Below are positions 1-5,773 of a stretch of 6,661 bases of DNA, piece after piece. The translations under genes and the position numbers were made by a program. Below the pieces are notes generated by a model. It was given only the letters and a program-made list of their open reading frames with translations, ran no database searches and was not told the DNA's origin. How positions within the stretch are numbered: the first letter of the stretch is position 1; the number at the start of each line of letters is the position of its first letter. The stretch is from CAURMH01 sp963525745 (lineage in GTDB: Bacteria; Pseudomonadota; Gammaproteobacteria; Enterobacterales; Pasteurellaceae), in contig CAURMH010000065.1 of assembly GCA_963525745.1 (NCBI GenBank), positions 1 through 6,661 on the forward strand, written 5' to 3'.

Positions 1-33
1 AAAAATAGTTTTAAAACAAGTCAATCAACAAGT

Positions 34-42
34 GCCCACACA
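34..42 (-). promoter_or_regulatory. boxC-like element of rRNA leader
   Basis: The minus strand reads TGTGTGGGC, matching the boxC element found after boxA in E. coli rrn leaders. It lies 14 bases downstream of boxA. Confidence 0.7.
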
Positions 43-56
43 GATTGTCTGATTCT

Positions 57-69
57 TTGTTAAAGAGCA
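57..69 (-). promoter_or_regulatory. boxA antitermination site
   Basis: The minus strand reads TGCTCTTTAACAA, an exact match to the enterobacterial rrn boxA, which binds NusB-NusE in the transcript and protects untranslated rRNA transcription from Rho. This is the strongest single piece of evidence that an rRNA operon follows. Confidence 0.9.
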
Positions 70-75
70 AAAAAT

Positions 76-121
76 AACGACGCACTTGCAAACCTTAACT
101 TCTTCACAACAGCGCGTCGTT
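76..121 (-). other. Hairpin in rRNA leader (boxB position)
   Basis: On the minus strand AACGACGC (121-114) pairs with GCGTCGTT (83-76). The stem continues for three more pairs, one of them G-U, giving about 11 pairs around a loop of about 24 bases. It starts within a few bases of the predicted transcript 5' end and lies just before boxA, where a boxB-like hairpin is expected. Function is inferred from position only. Confidence 0.6.
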
Positions 122-125
122 GTGT

Positions 126-160
126 GCCGCGTATTATAGGGATTTTCAAATCTTGTGCAA
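126..160 (-). promoter_or_regulatory. rRNA operon P1-type sigma-70 promoter
   Basis: The minus strand has -35 TTGCAC at 155-160 and a consensus -10 TATAAT at 133-138, with the 16-bp spacer typical of E. coli rrn P1 promoters. The bases after the -10 (ACGCGGC) form a GC-rich discriminator, the feature that makes rRNA promoters sensitive to ppGpp and initiating-nucleotide level. The start site is probably an A at 125 or 123. I saw no convincing second (P2) promoter between here and boxA. Confidence 0.88.
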
Positions 161-197
161 GTACTTTTTGTAGAAAAGTTTAATTTTCTTTTTGTTC
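161..197 (-). promoter_or_regulatory. UP-element-like A/T-rich region
   Basis: The stretch directly upstream of the -35 is almost entirely A/T, with an A tract close to the -35 and a second A/T block further upstream. This resembles the bipartite UP element contacted by the RNA polymerase alpha C-terminal domains at rRNA promoters. The boundaries are approximate. Confidence 0.6.
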
Positions 198-212
198 GTA
201 TAAATTTCAATC
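198..212 (-). promoter_or_regulatory. Candidate Fis binding site
   Basis: The minus strand reads GATTGAAATTTATAC, which fits the degenerate Fis core GNNYRNNWNNYRNNC at every fixed position. Its centre is about 80 bases upstream of the predicted start, roughly one helical turn beyond the -71 centre of Fis site I at E. coli rrnB P1. A related copy with one mismatch lies at 218-232 (centre about -100). The consensus is loose and the DNA is A/T-rich, so this is only a candidate. Confidence 0.4.
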
Positions 213-236
213 ATTTTGTATAAATCTTTTACAATT

Positions 237-1049
237 TTAATCAATATGAATAAGCTGTAATGATTTGAATCCCCACAAATGCAAGATATGTTTAAATTGA
301 TGTTCTTCATTAAAATGAGCGGTACAAAACATTTGGTTGCCTTTTTTCTCTTCCTTTTTTTTCACTACAACACCACTCAATAAAGATTTCATTCTCTTAG
401 CTATTGCAGCAGCGGGATCCATAAAATATTTCACCTGCGGTAAACAGCGTTGAATTTCATCTTTGATTAAAGGGAAATGCGTACAACCTAAAACTAAAGT
501 ATCTAAATCCGCCATTTCCGCCCAAGGCGAAAGCTCATCTTTCAACGCGATTAAATCCACAGAATGTCCCCGGATTTTTTGTTCGGCGATTTCGACTAAT
601 TTTGTCGATCCCAAACGTTCCACGACGCAATTTTGTGCAAATTTATTCACTAAATCATCTACATAATAACGTTTTACCGTGCCTTTTGTGGCAAGTAAGC
701 CAATATGTTTTGTTTTTGTGGTTTCGGCAGCGGGTTTAATCGCCGGAACCGTGCCGATTATTGGGATAGAAAAAGTTTCGCGTAAAGGAAAGAGTACGAC
801 AGTGCTCGCCGTATTGCAGGCGATCACGATAGCATCTAAGGGATAATGCTCATTTATTTGTCGACACGCCGTCAAAGTGCGGTCAATAATACTGGATTCT
901 TTTCTTTCCGAATAAGGAAAACCGCCATTATCAAAACAATAGAGATAATGCCAGTCGGGTAATAATTTTTTGGCTTCGCGATAAACGCTAAAGCCTCCCA
1001 TGCCGGAATCAAAAAAGAGGACAGTGGGGCGTTTTTCTTTTATATCCAT
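237..1049 (-). CDS. murI: Glutamate racemase
   Basis: MurI interconverts L- and D-glutamate in the cytoplasm, supplying D-glutamate for the peptidoglycan stem peptide (added by MurD). The 270-residue protein shows the family hallmarks: DSGMGG at 14-19, ACNTAS with the first catalytic cysteine at Cys78, and GCTHFPL with the second at Cys189 followed by His191. The length fits the family; the E. coli protein is slightly longer at its N-terminus. The ATG start places the usual RPTVLFFDSG near the N-terminus. The ribosome binding site is weak (CGAG, five T, ATG) and sits inside an extended uptake sequence. No clear promoter lies upstream, so cotranscription with recG is likely. No terminator is evident between the stop and the rRNA promoter about 75 bases downstream. 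Residues 227-239 are lysine-rich, encoded by A8 and A6 tracts. Confidence 0.97.
   Translation of the reverse strand: MDIKEKRPTVLFFDSGMGGFSVYREAKKLLPDWHYLYCFDNGGFPYSERKESSIIDRTLTACRQINEHYPLDAIVIACNTASTVVLFPLRETFSIPIIGTVPAIKPAAETTKTKHIGLLATKGTVKRYYVDDLVNKFAQNCVVERLGSTKLVEIAEQKIRGHSVDLIALKDELSPWAEMADLDTLVLGCTHFPLIKDEIQRCLPQVKYFMDPAAAIAKRMKSLLSGVVVKKKEEKKGNQMFCTAHFNEEHQFKHILHLWGFKSLQLIHID
875..883 (+). repeat. DNA uptake signal core (USS), within murI
   Basis: Exact AAGTGCGGT on the plus strand. In murI it encodes part of Arg-Thr-Leu around residues 57-59. Confidence 0.9.
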
Positions 1050-1068
1050 AAAAACTCGTTGAAAATCG

Positions 1069-1077
1069 ACCGCACTT
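1069..1077 (-). repeat. Extended DNA uptake signal upstream of murI
   Basis: Exact core AAGTGCGGT on the minus strand, preceded by A. It is followed at the correct spacing by both A/T tracts of the extended Haemophilus consensus (GATTTT, six bases, GTTTTT). The second tract ends at the base before the murI start codon. Confidence 0.92.
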
Positions 1078-1106
1078 TCAATGTCTATCTGCTCGTAATT
1101 TTATGC

Positions 1107-1170
1107 GTAGGGTATTCTTGCCCGCCATGAAATTTCGATGATATTGCGACAGACAGAAATGCCTGCCCAC
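1107..1170 (-). repeat. Imperfect palindromic intergenic element between recG and murI
   Basis: This element almost fills the space just after the recG stop. On the minus strand, 1160-1148 pairs with 1126-1114 at 12 of 13 positions (four are G-U), and GTGGG (1170-1166) pairs with CCTAC (1111-1107), leaving a loop of 21 bases. A second, local hairpin also exists: 1167-1160 with 1155-1148, eight pairs around TTTC. The two folds share 1155-1148 and so exclude each other. No U-run follows either, so neither is a classic terminator. It may be a degenerate copy of a dispersed palindromic repeat or an mRNA structure; no function is known to me. Confidence 0.45.
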
Positions 1171-1171
1171 A

Positions 1172-3250
1172 TTAGGCGTTCGAGTAAATTTCTTTATCAT
1201 TTAACCAGCGGCGAATTAAACTTTCAGCAACCGCCGGTTGAGATTGTATTAATTGTTTGGCGTAATGTTGCACCATTGGAATCATTTTGCGATCACGCAT
1301 TAAATTCGCCACTTTAAATTCCGCGATACCAGTTTGTTTTGTACCAAGCACTTCCCCCGGCCCGCGAATTTCTAAATCTTTTTCGGAAATCACAAAGCCA
1401 TCTTGACTATCACGTAATACTTGTAAACGTTTCTGCGACACCTTACCGAGCGGTGGTTTATACATTAATACGCAAAATGATGCCGTGCTGCCGCGCCCGA
1501 CACGTCCGCGTAATTGGTGAAGTTGCGATAAGCCTAAACGCTCCGCATTTTCAATTATCATCAAACTGGCATTCGATACGTCTACGCCCACTTCTATCAC
1601 CGTCGTTGCCACTAACAAGTCCAATTCTGCATTTTTGAATTGCAGCATGACCTCTTGTTTTTCTTGCGGTTTCATTCGACCGTGAACCAACCCGATTTTC
1701 AACATTGGCAAGGCCTTGCTCAAATCGTCCCAAATGGCTTCAGCAGCTTGCGCTTCCAACACTTCCGACTCATCAATCAGCGTACATACCCAATAGGCTT
1801 GGCGTTTTTCGTTTACGCAGGCATTTTTCACACGTTGCACAATTTCATCGCGCCGTTCTTCTGAAATCACGACTGTGGTAATCGGCGTTCTTCCGGGCGG
1901 AAGTTCATCAATAATCGATGTATCCAAATCGGCATACACGGTCATTGCCAAGGTACGCGGAATCGGCGTTGCGGTCATAATGAGTTGATGCGGATAAAAA
2001 CCGGCTTTCTCGCCTTTTTCACGTAACATCAAGCGCTGGTGTACGCCGAAGCGGTGTTGTTCATCAATAATGACCAAAGCAAGATTGGCAAATTCCACGG
2101 CTTCTTGAAAGAGCGCGTGTGTGCCTACCACCATTTGCACCGTACCGGTTTTAATTTTTTCCAGTTCAGCTTGGCGGGCTTTACCTTTTACTTTACCGGC
2201 AAGCCAGCCCACTTCAATGCCGAAAGGTTCAAACCAACGACGAAAATTATTCGCGTGTTGCTCGGCCAAAATTTCGGTGGGCGCCATTAACGCGACCTGT
2301 TTTCCATTATCAAGCGCCGTCAAGGCCGCTAATGCAGCGACTAATGTTTTACCGGAACCCACATCCCCTTGCACCAAACGCATCATCGGAAAATTTTTTG
2401 CCAAATCTCGTTCAATATCACCGATGACTCGTATTTGTGCATTGGTAGGTTTAAATGAAAGTGCGGCTAAAAAGCGTTGTTTTAAATCCGTTTGATGACA
2501 TAAAGACAAAGCTGAAAATTGCTGCGTTCCTAACCGCACTTTTTGCATAGCGAGATTGTGTGCGAGTAATTCTTCAAAAATCAATCGTTGCTGCGCAGGG
2601 TGTTTGCCCTGTTCGAGGATCTCCGAAGAAATATCCGGCGGCGGGCGGTGTAAAAAGCGGAGAGCTTCCTTTAGACTGAACGAATGCGGATTAAATTCGG
2701 GCGGTAAAATTTCCGCTAAGGGAATTTTATCCAATAAGGCCAGCGCCTGATCGGTTAATTTGCGTAACGAATTTTGCTTAAGGCCTTCGGTGGTCGAATA
2801 AATCGGCGTCAGTGTTTCTTCTAATACGAGCGGGGCATTATCACGGACGATTTGATATTCCGGATGATGCATTTCCGCCATAAAACGACCGCGCTTGACT
2901 TCACCGAATGCTTTTACCCGTGCGCCGATCTGAAAGCTATTTTTCATTCCGGCATTAAAATTGAAAAAGCGCAACGTAATTTTTGATGAACCGTCGGATA
3001 ACACAACGGTCAGCATCGGTCGACGTCCAAACGCCACTTCACAAGTTTGCACCACCCCTTCAATTGTCGCATACCATTCCGGACGGAGATCAATGATAGG
3101 CGTAATTCGCGTGCGATCTTCATAACGAAGCGGTAAATGGAAAAGCAAATCTTGGAGAGAATGAACACCAATGCGCCCGAGTTTATCGGCGATTGCCGCA
3201 CCGACGCCGGATAACGCGGTTAACGGAATGGCATCAAGATATTGCGTCAT
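1172..3250 (-). CDS. recG: ATP-dependent DNA helicase RecG
   Basis: RecG is a monomeric superfamily 2 double-strand DNA translocase that remodels stalled replication forks and branch-migrates Holliday junctions and D/R-loops. At 692 residues it matches the E. coli length (693). The N-terminal wedge/OB domain covers roughly residues 1-150. Helicase motifs follow: Walker A GDVGSGKT at 295-302 (Lys301), motif Ia APTE near 323-326, DEQH at 396-399, TATPIPRT at 426-433, TTVIEVGVDV near 549-558 and QLRGRVGRG at 579-587. The C-terminal translocation region (DGFVISEKDLEIRGPGE and on) is intact, and the protein ends in YSNA as in E. coli. The ATG lies 3 bases after the spoT stop with only a weak ribosome site inside the end of spoT, so translation is probably coupled. 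The trmH gene that separates spoT and recG in E. coli is absent. Confidence 0.98.
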   Translation of the reverse strand: MTQYLDAIPLTALSGVGAAIADKLGRIGVHSLQDLLFHLPLRYEDRTRITPIIDLRPEWYATIEGVVQTCEVAFGRRPMLTVVLSDGSSKITLRFFNFNAGMKNSFQIGARVKAFGEVKRGRFMAEMHHPEYQIVRDNAPLVLEETLTPIYSTTEGLKQNSLRKLTDQALALLDKIPLAEILPPEFNPHSFSLKEALRFLHRPPPDISSEILEQGKHPAQQRLIFEELLAHNLAMQKVRLGTQQFSALSLCHQTDLKQRFLAALSFKPTNAQIRVIGDIERDLAKNFPMMRLVQGDVGSGKTLVAALAALTALDNGKQVALMAPTEILAEQHANNFRRWFEPFGIEVGWLAGKVKGKARQAELEKIKTGTVQMVVGTHALFQEAVEFANLALVIIDEQHRFGVHQRLMLREKGEKAGFYPHQLIMTATPIPRTLAMTVYADLDTSIIDELPPGRTPITTVVISEERRDEIVQRVKNACVNEKRQAYWVCTLIDESEVLEAQAAEAIWDDLSKALPMLKIGLVHGRMKPQEKQEVMLQFKNAELDLLVATTVIEVGVDVSNASLMIIENAERLGLSQLHQLRGRVGRGSTASFCVLMYKPPLGKVSQKRLQVLRDSQDGFVISEKDLEIRGPGEVLGTKQTGIAEFKVANLMRDRKMIPMVQHYAKQLIQSQPAVAESLIRRWLNDKEIYSNA
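2533..2541 (-). repeat. DNA uptake signal core (USS), within recG
   Basis: Exact AAGTGCGGT on the minus strand. In frame it encodes Lys-Val-Arg at residues 237-239. Confidence 0.9.
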
Positions 3251-3253
3251 GAT

Positions 3254-5368
3254 TTATTGTGCTTCGTTAATATTACGTTTTACGCTAACAACCGTCGTAA
3301 TCGCCCTCAATTTACGCAAAACATTTTCAAGATGTTTGGTGTCTCTAACGCTAATTAACAACACGACTTGAAGCAAATTATCTTCTAAATCTTCCGTCCA
3401 GATACTTTGAATATTACTTTCGGCAGTCATAATCGCGGTCATTAAACTTGGCAAAGATTGCTGTTCATTCAGCATTTGAATGCGTAATTCTACTTCAAAA
3501 TCGACCGCACTTTGCCCCTCCTCCCAATGCACCGCAATGAGCCCCGATTTATGATTGCGTAAGTTTGCACAGGCTTCATGGTGAACGACAACGCCTTTGG
3601 TCGGCGTTGCATAAGCAACAATCACATCTCCCGGAATCGGGTGGCAACATTGTGCGAAGCTGGTTTGCACTTGTGTGGTATTTAAGGCAATACTGCCGTT
3701 ATTATTGGGATCGCCGTCCGTGTCCAATTTAATCGACTCGCCCAACAATCGGTGAGCAATGATAGTGCTCATTCGATTACCTAGGCCAATTTCCTGATAT
3801 AGGCTTTCAAGCGAATTTAATTTTAATGAATCCAATAATTGCTGAACCGTGCCGGTATCTAGAGTTTCAATTTTATACGGCGCAAGCGCGTCTTCCAATT
3901 GAGATTTGCCCAACTCAATCGCATCTTCTGCACGCAATAATTTTAAATAGTGGCGAATTCGGGTTCGTGCACGCGCCGTGACGACAAAATTCAGCCAATG
4001 CGCACTTGGACTTGCGCTCTCATCCGTTTTAATTTCAACGGTTTGTCCGGATTCTAAAGATTGTAATAACGGATAATCTTTCCGATCAACAATCGCACCG
4101 ACGCAATGATGACCGATATCGGAATGCACGGCATAAGCAAAATCAATCGGCGTCGCGCCCATCGGAAGTTCGATAATGCGTCCTTTCGGCGTGAAAACAT
4201 AAATTTCTTTTGGGAAAAACTCGGCTTTTACATTTTCGATAAATTCAAAAGAATTGCCTACGTTTTGTTGAATTTCAACTAAGCTTTGTAGCCATTGCTG
4301 TGCTCGCACCTGAGCCGTCGTGGTATCATTTTTACCGTTTTCACGATAAACCCAATGCGCCGTTACGCCCATTTCGGCAACCTGCTCCATGTCTTCGGTC
4401 TGAATATGAACTTCTACCGGAACGCCGTGCGGGCCGATCATAGACGTCTGTAAGGCCTGATAACCGTTGGCGCGAGGAACCGCAATATAGTCTTTAACTT
4501 TGCCCGGGCGCGGTTTATATAACGAATGCATTTGCCCCAAAACGCGATAGCAGGTATCAATGTCATCAACAATCACGCGGAATGCATAAATATCCATAAT
4601 GGAATGAAATTGTTGCTCATTTGTACGCATTTTTTGATAAATTTTATACAAATGCTTTTCACGTCCCCAAACGCGCGCCGGAATATTAAGTGCGGTCAAT
4701 TTCGTCCGAATTTCTTCGGAGATATGTTGAATCAGCTCCTGACGATTGCCGCGCGCCACATCCACTAATTTCTTCAACACGGTGTAGCGCTGCGGGTGCA
4801 TGGCTTGAAAAGAAAGATCTTCCAATTCGTTTTTGATATGCTCAATGCCTAAGCGATGTGCTAAAGGGCAATAAATTTCAAGGGTTTCTTTGGCAATGCG
4901 GCGACGCTTATCGGGCCGTAATGCACCAAGCGTACGCATATTATGGGTGCGATCGGCAAGTTTGATTAATACGACGCGAATATCCCGTGTCATAGCTAAA
5001 ATCATCTTCCGAAAATTTTCAACTTGCGCTTCCTGACGAGTACGGAATTTCAGCTTATCCAATTTAGACACGCCCTGCACAATCTCCGCGACACTTGCGC
5101 CAAACTCGTCTTTCAATTGTTCTTCCGTATAAGGCGTATCTTCGATCACATCGTGCAACAAGGCCGCCATAATCGCTTCATGATCAAGGTGCATTTCCGC
5201 AATAATTGAAGCCACCGCGACAGGATGAGTGATATAAGGCTCGCCGCTTGAGCGATATTGTCCCTCGTGCGCTTTTTGGGCAATGACAAACGCACGTTTA
5301 ATTAATTCGATTTGATCATTCGGCAAATAGCTTTGAATGATTTGATCTAAATTTGCAAATAATTCCAA
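3254..5368 (-). CDS. spoT: Bifunctional (p)ppGpp hydrolase/synthetase SpoT
   Basis: SpoT degrades (p)ppGpp to GDP/GTP and pyrophosphate and usually has weak synthetase activity, tuning growth and rRNA transcription. It is 704 residues, close to the E. coli length. The hydrolase site looks complete: Arg39, His48, His72-Asp73, Glu76-Asp77, Asp139 and Asn143. The synthetase domain (about 230-345) keeps GREKH at 235-239, Asp259, KVKD at 290-293 and Glu319. It differs at several otherwise conserved positions: GYQALQT at 302-308 and VEVHIQT at 318-324. The TGS domain lies near 386-447, a Cys-Cys/His-His region at 574-597 and a C-terminal ACT domain at about 625-700. The start is TTG, preceded by TAAGG six bases upstream. 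The next in-frame ATG (residue 59) would remove His48. The gene follows rpoZ by 76 bases that carry an extended uptake sequence. Confidence 0.96.
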   Translation of the reverse strand: MELFANLDQIIQSYLPNDQIELIKRAFVIAQKAHEGQYRSSGEPYITHPVAVASIIAEMHLDHEAIMAALLHDVIEDTPYTEEQLKDEFGASVAEIVQGVSKLDKLKFRTRQEAQVENFRKMILAMTRDIRVVLIKLADRTHNMRTLGALRPDKRRRIAKETLEIYCPLAHRLGIEHIKNELEDLSFQAMHPQRYTVLKKLVDVARGNRQELIQHISEEIRTKLTALNIPARVWGREKHLYKIYQKMRTNEQQFHSIMDIYAFRVIVDDIDTCYRVLGQMHSLYKPRPGKVKDYIAVPRANGYQALQTSMIGPHGVPVEVHIQTEDMEQVAEMGVTAHWVYRENGKNDTTTAQVRAQQWLQSLVEIQQNVGNSFEFIENVKAEFFPKEIYVFTPKGRIIELPMGATPIDFAYAVHSDIGHHCVGAIVDRKDYPLLQSLESGQTVEIKTDESASPSAHWLNFVVTARARTRIRHYLKLLRAEDAIELGKSQLEDALAPYKIETLDTGTVQQLLDSLKLNSLESLYQEIGLGNRMSTIIAHRLLGESIKLDTDGDPNNNGSIALNTTQVQTSFAQCCHPIPGDVIVAYATPTKGVVVHHEACANLRNHKSGLIAVHWEEGQSAVDFEVELRIQMLNEQQSLPSLMTAIMTAESNIQSIWTEDLEDNLLQVVLLISVRDTKHLENVLRKLRAITTVVSVKRNINEAQ
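3504..3512 (-). repeat. DNA uptake signal core (USS), within spoT ACT region
   Basis: Exact AAGTGCGGT on the minus strand. In frame it encodes Ser-Ala-Val at residues 620-622, at the edge of the C-terminal ACT domain. Confidence 0.9.
4688..4696 (+). repeat. DNA uptake signal core (USS), within spoT synthetase region
   Basis: Exact AAGTGCGGT on the plus strand. On the coding strand its complement encodes Thr-Ala-Leu at residues 225-227, in the linker just before the synthetase domain. Confidence 0.9.
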
Positions 5369-5380
5369 AGGGCACCTTAC
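5369..5380 (-). promoter_or_regulatory. Ribosome binding site deciding the TTG start of spoT
   Basis: The minus strand reads GTAAGGTGCCCT directly before TTG. TAAGG matches the anti-Shine-Dalgarno with six bases to the start codon. The nearest upstream ATG (5393-5395) opens only four codons (Met-Leu-Phe-Phe) before TAG, so it cannot start spoT. Confidence 0.75.
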
Positions 5381-5417
5381 CTAGAAAAACAACATGAGAA
5401 AAACCCGTCTAAAAATG

Positions 5418-5426
5418 ACCGCACTT
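5418..5426 (-). repeat. Extended DNA uptake signal between rpoZ and spoT
   Basis: Exact core AAGTGCGGT on the minus strand, preceded by A and followed by both A/T tracts of the extended consensus (ATTTTT, six bases, GTTTTT). It lies in the spoT leader. I see no inverted partner, so it does not form a terminator. Confidence 0.92.
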
Positions 5427-5444
5427 TAGCGACAAACGAGGCGG

Positions 5445-5711
5445 TTACTCCATAATCAACGCAATTGCGGCATCTTCGTTTCTTCGTGCATCCATCGCGG
5501 CCTGACGTTCCTGAATATCCATAATTTCTTCCGAAATCAATCCTTCTTCAATTTCACGCAAGGCAATCACTGTCGGCTTATCATTATCCGGCGAGACTAA
5601 CGGCATGCGTTGATTTAGTTGTAATTGTCTTGCGCGACGGGCTGCCATTAAAATCAAATCAAAACGATTGCCTACTTTTTCTACTGCATCTTGGACGGTA
5701 ACTCGTGCCAT
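5445..5711 (-). CDS. rpoZ: DNA-directed RNA polymerase subunit omega
   Basis: Omega is the small RNA polymerase subunit that binds beta' and helps it fold and assemble. In E. coli it also forms, with beta', one of the two ppGpp binding sites. The 88-residue protein (E. coli 91) begins MARVTVQDAVEKVGNRFDLILMA, of which the VEKVGNRFDL core near residues 10-19 is diagnostic, followed by the ARRARQL helix (24-30) and the conserved KPTVIALREIEEG segment (45-57). The C-terminal part is acidic and variable, as usual for omega. The ATG has a good ribosome site (GGAG, six bases). It lies 62 bases after gmk and 76 before spoT, the conserved gmk-rpoZ-spoT order. I see no convincing promoter of its own. 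Confidence 0.97.
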   Translation of the reverse strand: MARVTVQDAVEKVGNRFDLILMAARRARQLQLNQRMPLVSPDNDKPTVIALREIEEGLISEEIMDIQERQAAMDARRNEDAAIALIME

Positions 5712-5773
5712 ATTTTACTCCGTTTCACTAATTCATCGTATTTTTAAAGGGGAATATCATACTAAATTCAGGG

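Larger units (their letters stand above)
1..125 (-). promoter_or_regulatory. rRNA operon leader (pre-16S 5' leader), partial
   Basis: This is the transcribed leader of an rRNA operon running leftward out of the window. Read on the minus strand it contains, in order, a hairpin (76-121), a boxA antitermination element (57-69) and a boxC-like element (34-42). This is the arrangement of enterobacterial 16S leaders, which recruit the Nus antitermination complex and are then processed by RNase III. The stretch around boxC is nearly the same as the E. coli rrn leader. The 16S gene is not in the window; its 5' end should lie a short way left of position 1. An ORF of 61 codons in this region (25-210) looks spurious. 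Confidence 0.85.

Noticed and set aside
163..179. Inverted repeat ACTTTT/AAAAGT as a murI terminator
   Set aside because: The stem is six A/T-rich pairs with no following T-run, and it coincides with the rRNA UP-element region.
25..210. 61-codon minus-strand ORF
   Set aside because: It overlaps the rRNA promoter and leader, has no homology I recognise and no good ribosome site; the non-coding signals explain the sequence.
1098..1103. TAAAAT on the minus strand as a -10 for murI
   Set aside because: No acceptable -35 lies 16-18 bp upstream (the position holds GGCGGG), so murI probably depends on upstream transcription.
2459..2467. Possible ninth uptake core
   Set aside because: It reads AAGTGCGGC, with the last base of the core wrong.
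2121..2495. 124-codon plus-strand ORF and other plus-strand ORFs inside recG and spoT
   Set aside because: They are antisense shadows of strongly conserved genes; composition follows the opposite strand and no domains are visible.
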